From contig JAUNDV010000001.1 in the NCBI GenBank assembly GCA_030525875.1, positions 62,001 through 126,000 of the forward strand: a stretch of DNA of 64,000 bases, given 5' to 3'. Source of the DNA: Eubacteriales bacterium. GTDB taxonomy: Bacteria > Bacillota > Clostridia > Lachnospirales > Lachnospiraceae. The translations under genes and the position numbers were made by a program. Numbering within the stretch: the first letter of the stretch is position 1; each line of letters starts with the position of its first letter. Below, piece after piece: positions 8,576 to 18,835 of this stretch. The notes below the pieces were generated by a model. It saw only the letters and a list, made by a program, of their open reading frames with translations, was not told where the DNA came from and did not search any database.

Positions 8576-9658
8576 ATGACTGACAATAGAATTGCTGAGA
8601 TAAAGCAAAGAGCGGAAAATGGATTAATGGACGTAGCCAGCCAGATAAGCAGAGGAGATTACTCTCTTGGACTTATCAAGGCAAGACAGGTAATGGAGCA
8701 GGTCGTAAGAGGATATGCTAAAAATTACAAGCTTGAATATACGGATCTTGCGGGAACCATAGAGACCTTATACAAAGCTAATGCAATATCAAATGAAGAC
8801 AGGGAGAGCCTTCATACGATAAGGCAGCTCGGAAATATGGCTGTTCAGGAGTCATATAACGATGCACAGGATGCCGAAAAATCATACTATCTTTTGAAAC
8901 ATGAAATAGAATTGTATTTAACTTTTCTGTTGAGCCTTTTAAATGCTGACAGACCAATTTCAGATGAATTTCTTCCTACTGAGGCTGTAAAAGAACCAAA
9001 GGCCGAGGAGGCGGTGAAAAATACTCAGGAAGCTGTTAAAGAAAGTCCTCTTAGAAAGAGAGAACAGCAGCAGGGAATAGATATTCCGGATCTTGGACAA
9101 AGAGAGAGAAAGAGCTCGGCAAATAGAAATTCTAAGCCAGCCCATACAGCTAATGGAGCTCCTAGAAACAGCCGGAATGACAGAGGAGAGCGAAATAAAA
9201 CAGTAAGAAATGACCAGAGAGGCGGACAGCACAGAGGAAGCAGAAATTCAGGAAGCGGAGTAAATGTTACAGATCTTTTGAAAATTTTAGTTCCAATTTT
9301 TTGCATAATTCTCTTGATTATTTTAATAAATAGTATTATACCTAAAAAACCAAAGGAAACTGAAACTCAGACAACACCTGTTGTAACAACAGAAGCTACT
9401 TTACCAGAAACAAGCGAGCCGGAAACAGAGACAACAGAGCCAGAAACAGAGACAGAGGCAAAGCTCAGATATAAGGTTAGCGCTGATACAGTAAATGCAA
9501 GATATGCTGATAATCAGGACAGGATTTATGAGCAGCTTTCTAAGGGAACCGAGATTGGAGAGGTAGAGGAAATTGAAGGTTCAGACTTTGTAAAGTTTGA
9601 AAGAGATGGAATCACACTTGTAGTTAACAAAAACTATATTGAGCCAATCGAGGAATAA
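8576..9658 (+). CDS. Membrane protein with DUF4145-like N-terminus and C-terminal SH3-like domain
   Basis: I do not recognise a function. The start at ATG 8576 has AGGAGG (8562-8567) 8 nt upstream; an in-frame TTG at 8570 is too close. Residues 1-120 are helical and resemble the DUF4145/HEPN-like fold. A low-complexity linker rich in Arg, Asn and Gly follows (150-220), then one TM helix (about 228-247), a Thr/Glu-rich spacer with 'PETETE' repeats, and a C-terminal domain of about 65 residues resembling a bacterial SH3 domain. The N-terminus should be cytoplasmic and the SH3-like end outside. The first V-ATPase gene follows 20 nt later, so the gene may head that operon. Confidence 0.7.
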   Translation: MTDNRIAEIKQRAENGLMDVASQISRGDYSLGLIKARQVMEQVVRGYAKNYKLEYTDLAGTIETLYKANAISNEDRESLHTIRQLGNMAVQESYNDAQDAEKSYYLLKHEIELYLTFLLSLLNADRPISDEFLPTEAVKEPKAEEAVKNTQEAVKESPLRKREQQQGIDIPDLGQRERKSSANRNSKPAHTANGAPRNSRNDRGERNKTVRNDQRGGQHRGSRNSGSGVNVTDLLKILVPIFCIILLIILINSIIPKKPKETETQTTPVVTTEATLPETSEPETETTEPETETEAKLRYKVSADTVNARYADNQDRIYEQLSKGTEIGEVEEIEGSDFVKFERDGITLVVNKNYIEPIEE

Positions 9659-9678
9659 TACTAAAAAGAGGCGGAACA

Positions 9679-9990
9679 ATGCAGAATCTTATTGACAGAA
9701 TAACAAAGATTGAAGAAGCCACGGAGCTTGTTCAGAACAGTGCGGAGCAGGAAAAGGAAAAGATTGAAGCAGAGATAAAGGCCAGAAAGAAAAAATTTGA
9801 CGAAGATATAGAAAAGGAGACCGAAGAAAGAATCGAAACCATAAGACAGCAGTTTAAAAACCAGGCTGAGCAGAAGCTACATGACCAGAGAGATAGAGCG
9901 AAGCATAAAGAGGAGCTTATGGAGAAGATTTACAATGAAAACCACATTAGATTCAGTGAGAAAATAGTAGAAAGAATAGTAAGAGGTTAA
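9679..9990 (+). CDS. V-type ATP synthase subunit G/H (peripheral stalk)
   Basis: A 103-residue, highly charged heptad-rich coiled coil without membrane segments. That is the size and character of AhaH/NtpF-type stalk subunits, which pair with subunit E to link the catalytic head to subunit I. The identity rests on first position in a complete V-ATPase operon as much as on sequence. The next gene starts after 2 nt. A GAGGCGG ribosome binding site is 4 nt before the ATG. Confidence 0.8.
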   Translation: MQNLIDRITKIEEATELVQNSAEQEKEKIEAEIKARKKKFDEDIEKETEERIETIRQQFKNQAEQKLHDQRDRAKHKEELMEKIYNENHIRFSEKIVERIVRG

Positions 9991-9992
9991 AT

Positions 9993-11000
9993 ATGGGAAG
10001 CGTTATTTTGTATAGCGGAATAGCTGCCAAAATAAGAGCCATGCGAAAGAACCTGCTTACAGAGGATGATTTTAATAAATTATCCCAATGTGGTATTTCT
10101 AAAGAAAAAGCAGAATATCTCAGTACATTTAAGTCCTATGCAAAACTCTTTGAAAACATTGATGTTGAGTCTTTGCATAGGATTAATGTTGAACAGAGAT
10201 TGAATCTTAGCATGTATCAGGATTTTGACAAGCTCTATAAATTTGCGGATATGAAGCAGAAGCAGTTTATGAAGTTGTATTTTTCTCATTTCGGTATCAA
10301 GATGATAAAGTCATGTCTTAGAAACATAAATGGCGGTTATGTAGACCAAGCTGCAATATCTATGTACAAGGACTTTATTCAAAGAAACTATAAATTTGAT
10401 ATAGTTGCACTTTCAGAGAGCCGTAGTCTTGAGGAATTTATAAATGTGCTTAAGAACACTCATTATTATCCTATATTGAAGCATATATATGATCATGGTG
10501 CTACAAATACACTGGATTATGAAATTGCTCTTGATATGAAATATTTCAATTCGATATGGAAGAAAAAGGATAAGGTTCTTGGAAAGAAGGAAGCAGATAT
10601 AATTGCAACCACTCTTGGAAGCCGTATTGATATGATGAATATGAACTGGATATATAGGGCTAAAAAATACTACAATATGGATCCGCATGAGATATATGCG
10701 ATGCTGATACCAGTAAGGTACAGAATATCGGCAGACCTTATGAAGAAAATGGTTGAGGCAGAAAATCTTGAGGCAATGATGGAAGCTGAAAAGGATAATT
10801 TTTATTCTGCAAGGCTTAAGAAGGGATATGAAGAAACCGGAAATCTTGGAGAAGCACAGCAGCTGCTTCTGGACGAAATATATCGGAGAACAGCTGAGAA
10901 GAATCCATATTCTATAGCTCCTATTAATACTTATTTCTTCTTAAAGGAAGAAGAGATAAACCGTATTATAAGGATAATAGAAAGTACACATTATTTGTAA
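9993..11000 (+). CDS. V-type ATP synthase subunit C (V0D/AC39 family)
   Basis: The soluble funnel subunit that connects the central stalk to the membrane rotor ring. The 335-residue all-helical protein has the length and three-fold repeat character of the AC39/NtpC family. It starts 2 nt after the stalk subunit with AGAGG 6-7 nt upstream. The operon order G/H-C-I-K matches other clostridial V-ATPases. Confidence 0.88.
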   Translation: MGSVILYSGIAAKIRAMRKNLLTEDDFNKLSQCGISKEKAEYLSTFKSYAKLFENIDVESLHRINVEQRLNLSMYQDFDKLYKFADMKQKQFMKLYFSHFGIKMIKSCLRNINGGYVDQAAISMYKDFIQRNYKFDIVALSESRSLEEFINVLKNTHYYPILKHIYDHGATNTLDYEIALDMKYFNSIWKKKDKVLGKKEADIIATTLGSRIDMMNMNWIYRAKKYYNMDPHEIYAMLIPVRYRISADLMKKMVEAENLEAMMEAEKDNFYSARLKKGYEETGNLGEAQQLLLDEIYRRTAEKNPYSIAPINTYFFLKEEEINRIIRIIESTHYL

Positions 11001-11036
11001 AAGACTTGAATTTAAATACGACTGGGAGGAAATGCT

Positions 11037-12974
11037 GTGATTGAAAAAATGAGATTTCTGAGCATAACCGGTCAGAAAAATGATATAGACAGAATGGTTG
11101 AAAAATACCTTTCACACTATGAATTTCAGATCGAAAATGCTTTAGAAGAATTAAATTATGCGCAGTCTGCGTCAGCATTTACAGATGAAAATCCGTATAA
11201 GCTGCATTTACAGAAGATAAAGGATATAACAAAAAGCTATAGTCATCTTTTTTTGGCAAAGCCTGACAAGGATGTATCTTTGGAAGAAGCTACACAGATT
11301 GTAGACAATATAGAAAACGATCTTTCTGGATTTTTTGAGCAGAAAAAGAATCTGAAGGAAAAGGAAGCAGATCTTGTTGATGCTTACAATATGATCGAGC
11401 CTTTTATTGGTCTTAATTACGAGGTTCCAAGAATATTGCATTTTAATCATATCAAGTATAGCTTTGGAAGAATGCCGGTAGAGTATTTTCAGAAGTTTAA
11501 CGATTATATATATGAATCTGCTGATGTAATATTAAAGGAATGCGGAAGAGATAAAAATTTCGTTTATTTTGTATATTTTGTTCCTGCAAGGGAAGAGGAC
11601 AGAATAGATGCGATATTTGCATCAATGTACTTTGAAAAGATATTTATACCTGATCAGTACGAAGGAAAGCCAGAAGACGAGATTAACCGTCTGCACGAAA
11701 AAATAAAAAGCGTACAGGCAGAGATATATGAGCTGGACATGAAGATAGCGGAGTATTTTACGGATAATTGTTCGGAAATACTGGCAGCAGAACAGAGACT
11801 TGAAAGATATGCAGAGAATTTTGAAATAAGAAAATATGCTGCATGCATAAAAAATGATATTCACAGCTTTTATATTGTCTGTGGATGGATGACAGACAGA
11901 GATGCAAAGAAGTTCATGAAGGAGGTAAAGGACGACTCAGAAATCTTCGTTGTTTTTGAGAAAGACGATGCCAAACTCAAGTCAGTCCCTCCAACAAAAC
12001 TTAGACATGGATGGTTCTTTAAGCCATTTGAAATGTATATGGAAATGTATGGACTTCCATCATATCATGAAATTGATCCTACTCCTTTGCTTGGTCTTAC
12101 ATATACCATTTTCTTTGGATTTATGTTTGGAGATCTTGGACAGGGAGCTCTGCTTACAATAATAGGAGCTCTTTTATATCACTATAAACATATGAAGCTT
12201 GCCGGAATTATTTCAAGATGTGGAGTCGCATCAATGTTCTTCGGTCTTATGTTTGGATCAGTTTTTGGTTTTGAGGATGTTTTGGAACCACTTTGGCTTA
12301 ACCCTCAAAAGGCTATGACAAATCTTCCATTCATTGGAAAGCTGAATACAGTTTTCGTTGCTGCTATAGCAATAGGAATGGGCATGATACTGCTGTGTAT
12401 GGTTCTGAATATAATAAACGGACTCAGACAAAAAGATAAAGAAAGAGCCATTCTTAGCGCTAACGGAGTTGCAGGCTTTATTTTCTATTTTGCACTTACA
12501 GTAGTTCTTGTTCTTTTTATGACAGGACATAAGCTTCCAGCAGCAGGAGTGATGGCATTATTTTTTGGAATACCACTTTTAATTATTTTCTTTAAGGAAC
12601 CTATTATGAATCTTATTAATAAGAAGTCAGAGGTAATTGAAGGTGGAATGGGAATGTTTCTTACCCAGGGATTCTTTGAATTATTTGAAACCCTGCTTTC
12701 ATATTTTTCAAATACACTTTCATTTGTACGTATAGGTGCATTTGCAGTCAGCCATGCTGCTATGATGGGAGTTGTTATGATGCTTGCAGGAGCGGAAAAT
12801 GGATCAGAGATTAACTGGCTGATAGTAGTATTAGGAAATCTGTTCGTATGTGGAATGGAAGGCCTGATAGTAGGAATACAGGTACTCAGACTTGAATACT
12901 ATGAATTGTTTTCAAGGTTCTATACAGGCGGAGGAAGAGCCTTCGTACCGTATGGAAAAAGAGCAGCTAAGTAA
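11037..12974 (+). CDS. V-type ATP synthase subunit I
   Basis: The membrane stator subunit that carries the ion half-channels. It has 645 residues: a soluble N-terminal half (1-330) with long helical hairpins, then about seven or eight TM helices. These include 'LGLTYTIFFGFMFGDLGQG' and the conserved 'SFVRIGAFAVSHA' segment near the essential arginine. The start is GTG at 11037, placed 7 nt after GGAGG (11025-11029); an ATG at 11032 would run into TGA after two codons. The length agrees with NtpI. Confidence 0.93.
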   Translation: MIEKMRFLSITGQKNDIDRMVEKYLSHYEFQIENALEELNYAQSASAFTDENPYKLHLQKIKDITKSYSHLFLAKPDKDVSLEEATQIVDNIENDLSGFFEQKKNLKEKEADLVDAYNMIEPFIGLNYEVPRILHFNHIKYSFGRMPVEYFQKFNDYIYESADVILKECGRDKNFVYFVYFVPAREEDRIDAIFASMYFEKIFIPDQYEGKPEDEINRLHEKIKSVQAEIYELDMKIAEYFTDNCSEILAAEQRLERYAENFEIRKYAACIKNDIHSFYIVCGWMTDRDAKKFMKEVKDDSEIFVVFEKDDAKLKSVPPTKLRHGWFFKPFEMYMEMYGLPSYHEIDPTPLLGLTYTIFFGFMFGDLGQGALLTIIGALLYHYKHMKLAGIISRCGVASMFFGLMFGSVFGFEDVLEPLWLNPQKAMTNLPFIGKLNTVFVAAIAIGMGMILLCMVLNIINGLRQKDKERAILSANGVAGFIFYFALTVVLVLFMTGHKLPAAGVMALFFGIPLLIIFFKEPIMNLINKKSEVIEGGMGMFLTQGFFELFETLLSYFSNTLSFVRIGAFAVSHAAMMGVVMMLAGAENGSEINWLIVVLGNLFVCGMEGLIVGIQVLRLEYYELFSRFYTGGGRAFVPYGKRAAK

Positions 12975-13001
12975 AATTTACAGACATAAGGAGATAAGAC
13001 A

Positions 13002-13433
13002 ATGACAGTTTTAGTAAAAATTACACTTGCAGCAGCATTAATTTTAAGTATAGCAGTACCATTTGGAGCATTTATTAAGGGTGAAAAAACAAAGGGAAGA
13101 TATAAAAAGGCAATAGCACTTAACTGTGTTATGTTTTTTGGAACAATGATCCTTGCTTCAGGCTTATTTATGTCAGGAAATGCTTATGCTGCAGAAACCG
13201 TAGCAGAGGCAGCACAGAGTGCAACAGGAATGGGATATCTTGCAGCAGCTCTTTCAACAGGACTTGCCTGTGTAGGTGGAGGAATTGCAGTTTCAGCAGC
13301 AGCTTCAGCAGCACTTGGAGCAATTTCTGAGGATGGTTCAATCCTTGGTAAATCACTTATTTTCGTAGGACTTGCAGAGGGTGTATGTCTGTACGGACTT
13401 ATCATTTCTTTCATGATTCTTGGTAAGCTTTGA
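13002..13433 (+). CDS. V-type ATP synthase subunit K (proteolipid rotor)
   Basis: The ring subunit that carries the transported cation. The 143 residues contain four hydrophobic segments (about 5-26, 38-58, 77-105, 117-140). Only the last hairpin has the ion-binding carboxylate, E126 in 'GLAEGVCLYG', and the loop 'GAISEDGS'. The first hairpin has no acidic residue in its helices and ends in an AYA-A pattern that resembles a signal-peptidase site. The protein could therefore be a two-hairpin proteolipid or a single hairpin with an N-terminal extension. Whether it uses Na+ or H+ cannot be settled by eye. Confidence 0.9.
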   Translation: MTVLVKITLAAALILSIAVPFGAFIKGEKTKGRYKKAIALNCVMFFGTMILASGLFMSGNAYAAETVAEAAQSATGMGYLAAALSTGLACVGGGIAVSAAASAALGAISEDGSILGKSLIFVGLAEGVCLYGLIISFMILGKL

Positions 13434-13446
13434 TCGGAGATCAAAA

Positions 13447-13752
13447 ATGAAAATGTATGTTATCTGCGACAATAATGATACCCTTAATGGTATGCGCCTT
13501 GCCGGAATAGAAGGTGAAAAAGCGATGTCAAGGGAAGAATTTGAGGACGCAGCAGAAAGAATAACAAAGGATAAAAGTATAGCAATCCTGATGATAACTG
13601 AGGGATATGGCAGAAAATATCCGGAGCTTGTAAATCGTCTTAAGATGAATAATGAACCACTTGTAATCGAGATTCCGGACAGGCATGGTACAGGCAGACG
13701 TAAGGATTTTATAACTGCCTATATCAATGAAGCTATTGGAGTAAAGCTGTAA
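13447..13752 (+). CDS. V-type ATP synthase subunit F
   Basis: A small central-stalk subunit of 101 residues with the Rossmann-like pattern of NtpG/AtpF ('YVICDNNDTLNGMRLAGIEG' near the start, 'LVIEIPD' near 79-85). The start at 13447 is supported by GGAG 7 nt upstream. A longer frame from 13420 would overlap the proteolipid gene and lacks a ribosome binding site. Confidence 0.88.
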   Translation: MKMYVICDNNDTLNGMRLAGIEGEKAMSREEFEDAAERITKDKSIAILMITEGYGRKYPELVNRLKMNNEPLVIEIPDRHGTGRRKDFITAYINEAIGVKL

Positions 13753-13773
13753 GGAGCGGAGGACAGAATAAAA

Positions 13774-14346
13774 ATGACAACAGAAGAAAAATTAGACCGC
13801 TTTAAGGAAATATGCATAGAAGATGCAAGAGCTCAGCTTAGTAAAGTCGTTACGGATTTTAAAAATGGACTTGAGTCTACATTTTCAGAGCATTGTGAGG
13901 ATGAGAGAAGACGTCAGGAAATGAGAGTCGGTATCGAAACTGAAAAAATAGAGAGAGAAACAAAGAAAGAACTGTCTATGGATCAGTTGAGAATAAAGAG
14001 ACGCGTTTCAAAGAAGCATGAGGAACTTAAAGCTAAGCTGTTTGATGAAGTTTCTGACAAGATTCACGCATTCAGAAAAACTGAGGAATATAAGAAGCTT
14101 ATTGCGAAAGAAATAAATGATATTTTAAGTCTTGCAGGAGAACATCCATGTGATATTTTTCTGGATAAAGAAGACGGTGAGCTGATTGAGCTGTATAAGG
14201 ATAGAGTTAAAGTATCCAATACAGAATTCCTGGGTGGAACCGTAGGTATAATACCTGATAAAAATATTGTTATAGATAATTCATTCAGAACAAAGCTTGA
14301 AGCAGAGAGAAACCGCTTCAGCTTTGAAGATAAGGGGGAGATGTAA
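13774..14346 (+). CDS. V-type ATP synthase subunit E (peripheral stalk)
   Basis: A 190-residue protein with a charged helical N-terminal half and a mixed C-terminal domain, as in NtpE/AhaE. It pairs with the G/H subunit to form the stator stalk. Its stop is immediately followed by the subunit A start with no gap, which indicates translational coupling. A GGAGG lies in front of the ATG. Confidence 0.87.
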   Translation: MTTEEKLDRFKEICIEDARAQLSKVVTDFKNGLESTFSEHCEDERRRQEMRVGIETEKIERETKKELSMDQLRIKRRVSKKHEELKAKLFDEVSDKIHAFRKTEEYKKLIAKEINDILSLAGEHPCDIFLDKEDGELIELYKDRVKVSNTEFLGGTVGIIPDKNIVIDNSFRTKLEAERNRFSFEDKGEM

Positions 14347-16164
14347 ATGGAAGTATTTAATATTGATACTATATTTGAAAGCTCTTCAAAATCTTCAGAA
14401 AATGTAACGGGACTTATTTATGGAATAAATGGTCCAGTTGTTACAATAAATGGAAATCCTGGATTTAAGATGAATGAAAAGGTCTTTGTAGGAAATGACA
14501 GACTTATTGGAGAGGTAATAGGCCTTTCGACTTCAAAGACAACTATAGAAGTCTATGAGGAAACTTCAGGAATAAAGCCGGGAGAAAAGGTTGTTGGAAC
14601 AGGTGCTCCTATATCCTGCCTGCTTGCTCCGGGAATTCTTAATAATATATTTGATGGAATAGAAAGGCCGCTTTCTGAGATCAAAAAGCAGGATGGAGCT
14701 TATATAAGCAGAGGTGTAAGTGTAGATCTTTTAAATAGAGAAAAGAAATGGCAGACACATATGCTTGTCAAGGCAGGAGATCCTGTAGAGGGTGGAAGTA
14801 TAATAGCAGAGGTTCCAGAAACAGGAGCTATTATGCACAGAGTCATGGTTCCACCTTATGTAAGTGGAGAGGTTATAGAGGTCATAGAAGATGGCGAATA
14901 TACCATTGATGAAAAGCTCGTAAAAATCAGAACCCCAAAAGGAGAGATAAAGGAGCTTACAATGTGTCAGGAGTGGCCTATAAGAGTTCCAAGACCTGTT
15001 GCGAAGAAGCATTCTCCTTCAGTTCCACTTATCACTGGACAAAGAATAATAGATACACTGTTCCCTATTGCAAAGGGTGGAACAGCAGCTATTCCTGGAG
15101 GTTTTGGAACAGGAAAGACCATGAGCCAGCATCAGATAGCAAAGTGGTCAGATGCAGATATCATTATCTACATAGGCTGTGGAGAACGTGGAAATGAGAT
15201 GACACAGGTGCTCGAGGAGTTTACAAGTCTTATAGATCCAAAGAGCGGAAGACCACTTATGGACAGAACAGCTCTTATTGCAAATACTTCCAACATGCCG
15301 GTTGCTGCGAGAGAGGCGAGCCTGTATTCAGGACTTACACTTGCAGAGTATTACAGAGACATGGGTTATCATGTAGCTATAATGGCTGACTCTACATCAA
15401 GATGGGCAGAGGCTCTTAGAGAGCTTTCAGGAAGACTTGAGGAAATGCCGGCAGAGGAAGGTTATCCTGCTTATCTGGCTTCCAGACTTGCAGCATTTTA
15501 CGAAAGAGCCGGAATGGTACATAACTTAAATGATACAGAGGGTTCTGTGTCAATAATAGGTGCAGTATCACCTCAGGGTGGAGATTTTTCTGAGCCTGTT
15601 ACACAGAATACAAAGAGATTCGTAAGATGCTTCTGGGCACTTGATAAATCACTTGCTTATGCAAGACATTATCCTGCAATACAGTGGCTTAATTCATATT
15701 CAGATTATACAAGAGATCTGTCAGCCTGGTATACAGACAGCGTAGACAAGCGATTCATGGATTACAGAAACCAGATTTATTCAATACTTACAGAAGAGTC
15801 AAAGCTGATGGATATAGTAAAGCTGATAGGTGCGGATGTACTTCCGGATGATCAGAAGCTTACACTCCTTATTGCAAAGGTAATACGTCTTGGATTTTTA
15901 CAGCAGAATGCATTTCACAAGGAAGATACCTGTGTTCCGCTCACTAAGCAGTTTATGATGATGGATACTATCCTTTATCTTAATAAAATGTGTAAAGCAC
16001 TTGTACAAATGGGAATGCCGGTTTCAGTATTGGAAAAATATGATATTTTCGACAAGCTGATAAACATGAAATATGATATTCCAAACAATAAGCCAGAGCT
16101 TTTTGATGAGTACAAAGAAGCTATAGATGATTTCTATAAGGATGTAGTAAGGACAAACGGTTAA
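14347..16164 (+). CDS. V-type ATP synthase subunit A (catalytic)
   Basis: Catalytic ATP-binding subunit, 605 residues. The P-loop GGFGTGKT is at 251-258 and the family motif '[15 protein letters not shown]' lies near 376-390. A non-homologous insert of about 80 residues upstream of the P-loop distinguishes V/A-type A subunits from F-type beta. The length is typical. In anaerobes this enzyme usually hydrolyses ATP to pump ions, but it could also synthesise ATP. Confidence 0.97.
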   Translation: MEVFNIDTIFESSSKSSENVTGLIYGINGPVVTINGNPGFKMNEKVFVGNDRLIGEVIGLSTSKTTIEVYEETSGIKPGEKVVGTGAPISCLLAPGILNNIFDGIERPLSEIKKQDGAYISRGVSVDLLNREKKWQTHMLVKAGDPVEGGSIIAEVPETGAIMHRVMVPPYVSGEVIEVIEDGEYTIDEKLVKIRTPKGEIKELTMCQEWPIRVPRPVAKKHSPSVPLITGQRIIDTLFPIAKGGTAAIPGGFGTGKTMSQHQIAKWSDADIIIYIGCGERGNEMTQVLEEFTSLIDPKSGRPLMDRTALIANTSNMPVAAREASLYSGLTLAEYYRDMGYHVAIMADSTSRWAEALRELSGRLEEMPAEEGYPAYLASRLAAFYERAGMVHNLNDTEGSVSIIGAVSPQGGDFSEPVTQNTKRFVRCFWALDKSLAYARHYPAIQWLNSYSDYTRDLSAWYTDSVDKRFMDYRNQIYSILTEESKLMDIVKLIGADVLPDDQKLTLLIAKVIRLGFLQQNAFHKEDTCVPLTKQFMMMDTILYLNKMCKALVQMGMPVSVLEKYDIFDKLINMKYDIPNNKPELFDEYKEAIDDFYKDVVRTNG

Positions 16165-16175
16165 GGAGGCTTTAA

Positions 16176-17561
16176 ATGGCAATAGAATTTTTAGGACTGC
16201 ATGGAATAAATGGACCGCTTGTAGTTATTGAAGGACTGGAAAATGCAGCCTATGATGAATTGTGTGAGATTGAGGTTGAAGGAGAAAAGAGACTTGGCCG
16301 TATCATAGAGATATACAATGACAAGGCGGTAATTCAGGTATTTGAGGGAACAGAGGGAATGTCTCTTGGAAATGCCCATACCAGACTGACAGGACATCCT
16401 ATGGAGATAGCCGTTTCAGAGAAGATGCTTGGAAGGACCTTCAACGGCGTAGGAGAGCCTACAGACGGACTTGGAGAAATAATTTCAGATATCAGGCTCG
16501 ATGTAAATGGAAAGCCGCTTAATCCTGTATCCAGAGAATATCCTAGAAATTATATAAGAACAGGAATTTCTGCTATAGATGGACTTATGACTCTGATCAG
16601 AGGACAGAAGCTTCCTATATTTTCAGGAAATGGACTTCCACATGACGAGCTTGCAGCACAGATAGTTACACAGTCCTCTCTTGGAGATGAAGATGAAAAT
16701 GAAGAGTTCGCTATAGTATTTGGTGCAATGGGTGTAACTCATGATGTAGCAGAATATTTTAAGAGAACATTTCAGGAAAGCGGTGTTTCAGAGCACGTTG
16801 CAATGTTTGTCAATCTTGCAAACGATCCTGTAGTTGAGAGGCTTATCACACCTAAGGTCGCTCTTACTCTTGCTGAGTACCTTGCCTTCGAAAAGGATAT
16901 GCATATCCTCGTAATACTTACAGATATGACTTCCTATTGTGAGGCGCTTAGAGAGGTTTCCTCATCTAAGGGAGAAATTCCTTCAAGAAAGGGTTATCCA
17001 GGATATATGTACTCAGACCTTGCTTCGATATATGAAAGAGCAGGTATAGTAGCTGGAAGAAAGGGTTCAGTTACACAGATTCCAATACTTACAATGCCTA
17101 ATGATGATGTTACACATCCTATACCAGACCTTACAGGATATATAACTGAGGGACAGATAGTAGTAGACAGAGAGCTTAATGGAAAGGGCGTTTATCCACC
17201 TATAAATATACTTCCTTCACTTTCGAGACTTATGAAGGATGGAATAGGAGCTGGCTTTACCAGAGAGGATCATCAGGATGTAGCAAACCAGCTATTTTCA
17301 TCCTATGCACGTGCAGGAGAGGCAAGAGCGCTTGCTTCAGTTATAGGAGAGGATGAGCTCTCAGACATAGATCAGGCATATCTTAGATTTGGAAATGCTT
17401 TTGAGCATGAATTTGTTGGACAGGATATACATGATAACAGAAATATAGCAAAGACCTTGGATCTTGGATGGAAGCTTCTTAAGCTCCTTCCAAAGTCAGA
17501 GCTAGACCGTATAGATACAAAGATACTTGAAAAGTATTACGATAGGGATATAGAGGTATAA
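16176..17561 (+). CDS. V-type ATP synthase subunit B
   Basis: The non-catalytic partner of subunit A, 461 residues. It aligns with the same fold, but the P-loop is replaced by '[18 protein letters not shown]', as expected for a B subunit. Conserved '[21 protein letters not shown]' pieces are present near 268-288. AAGGAGG precedes the ATG. The gap to subunit A is 11 nt and to subunit D 2 nt. Confidence 0.97.
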   Translation: MAIEFLGLHGINGPLVVIEGLENAAYDELCEIEVEGEKRLGRIIEIYNDKAVIQVFEGTEGMSLGNAHTRLTGHPMEIAVSEKMLGRTFNGVGEPTDGLGEIISDIRLDVNGKPLNPVSREYPRNYIRTGISAIDGLMTLIRGQKLPIFSGNGLPHDELAAQIVTQSSLGDEDENEEFAIVFGAMGVTHDVAEYFKRTFQESGVSEHVAMFVNLANDPVVERLITPKVALTLAEYLAFEKDMHILVILTDMTSYCEALREVSSSKGEIPSRKGYPGYMYSDLASIYERAGIVAGRKGSVTQIPILTMPNDDVTHPIPDLTGYITEGQIVVDRELNGKGVYPPINILPSLSRLMKDGIGAGFTREDHQDVANQLFSSYARAGEARALASVIGEDELSDIDQAYLRFGNAFEHEFVGQDIHDNRNIAKTLDLGWKLLKLLPKSELDRIDTKILEKYYDRDIEV

Positions 17562-17563
17562 TT

Positions 17564-18190
17564 ATGAATCCAAACACATTTCCCACAAAGGGAAATCTGA
17601 TCATATGCAAAAATTCCCTAAAGCTTGCGGTTCAAGGCTATGCTCTTATGGATAAGAAAAGAAATATACTTATCAGGGAGCTAAGCGGACTGATTGAAGA
17701 GGCAAAGGATATTCAGTCAGATATCAATGAAACCTATACAGAGGCATATAAAGCGCTGCAGAAAGCCAATATAGAGCTTGGAATAAGCAGAGTTGAGGAA
17801 ATAAGCAATACCATTCCTGTAGATGACAGTATAAAATTAAAATACAGGAGCATAATGGGAACAGATATTCCACTTGTGGAGTCAGAAAAAAGGCAGATAA
17901 AGGCGAGCTATACATTTTACGAAACCAGGGAATCGCTTGATCAGGCAAGAGTTTATTTTGAAAAGGTAAAAGAGCTTACTATCAAGCTTTCAATGGTTGA
18001 GAATTCAGCTTACAGACTTGCTGCCAATATAAGAAAAACACAAAAAAGAGCAAATGCTTTAAAAAATATTACAATACCTGCTTATACAAAGCTGGTAAAG
18101 GACATATCAAACGCACTTGAGGAGAAGGACAGAGAAGAGTTTACCAGACTTAAGGTTATAAAGCGGCAAAAGGAAGGAGAAAAGTATTAA
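17564..18190 (+). CDS. V-type ATP synthase subunit D (central rotor shaft)
   Basis: A 208-residue protein with long N- and C-terminal helices that form the antiparallel coiled-coil rotor axle, as in NtpD ('PTKGNLIICKNSL' at the start, 'RRxNALKNI'-like 'KRANALKNITIP' near 163-174). It completes the V1 sector. The stop codon is directly followed by the next ATG. Confidence 0.93.
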   Translation: MNPNTFPTKGNLIICKNSLKLAVQGYALMDKKRNILIRELSGLIEEAKDIQSDINETYTEAYKALQKANIELGISRVEEISNTIPVDDSIKLKYRSIMGTDIPLVESEKRQIKASYTFYETRESLDQARVYFEKVKELTIKLSMVENSAYRLAANIRKTQKRANALKNITIPAYTKLVKDISNALEEKDREEFTRLKVIKRQKEGEKY

Positions 18191-18814
18191 ATGAAGGTAT
18201 TAATGCTTAATGGCGGACCTCATAAGGATGGCTGCACTAATGCTGCGCTTAATGTGGTTGCCGGGGTACTTAATGATGAGGGAATCGAAACAGAGATACT
18301 TCATGTCGGGGCTACACCTACTCATGGCTGTATGGGATGCGGAGGCTGTGGAAGTACAGGAAAATGCATTCACAATGAAGATATGGTAAATGAAATTCTT
18401 GATAAGCTGGATGATATTGATGGACTGATTGTAGGATCACCAGTTCATTATGCATCAGCTGCAGGTGCAATCTCATGCATTTTGGACAGATTGTTTGTAG
18501 CTGGAAAGAAAAAGCTTCAGTTTAAGCCAGGAGCAGCAGTTGTAAGCTGTAGAAGAGGCGGAGCAAGTGCTACCTTTGACGAGCTTAATAAGTATTTTAC
18601 TATCAATAACATGCCTGTAGTCCCAAGTCTTTATTGGAACAGCGTTCATGGCAATAAGAAAGAGGATGTTCTTAAAGATGAAGAAGGCATGCAGGTTATG
18701 CGCCAGCTTGGAAGGAATATGGCAACCATGTTAAAGTGCTTTGAACTCGGAAAGAATAATGGAATCGGGTTCGGGCTTCCTGAGGATAAGATAAAGACTA
18801 ACTTTATCAGATAA
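18191..18814 (+). CDS. Iron-sulfur flavoprotein / NAD(P)H-dependent FMN reductase family
   Basis: A flavodoxin-fold protein of 207 residues. The FMN phosphate loop is 'NGGPHKDGCTNAAL', and a compact cysteine cluster C47-x2-C50-x2-C53-x5-C59 matches the 4Fe-4S motif of the Isf (iron-sulfur flavoprotein) group, which passes electrons between ferredoxin-like donors and small acceptors. It begins directly after the subunit D stop, so it is co-transcribed with the V-ATPase genes, and a strong terminator follows. A functional link to the ATPase is not established. Confidence 0.85.
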   Translation: MKVLMLNGGPHKDGCTNAALNVVAGVLNDEGIETEILHVGATPTHGCMGCGGCGSTGKCIHNEDMVNEILDKLDDIDGLIVGSPVHYASAAGAISCILDRLFVAGKKKLQFKPGAAVVSCRRGGASATFDELNKYFTINNMPVVPSLYWNSVHGNKKEDVLKDEEGMQVMRQLGRNMATMLKCFELGKNNGIGFGLPEDKIKTNFIR

Positions 18815-18835
18815 GAAAAAATAAAAACTATCAAA

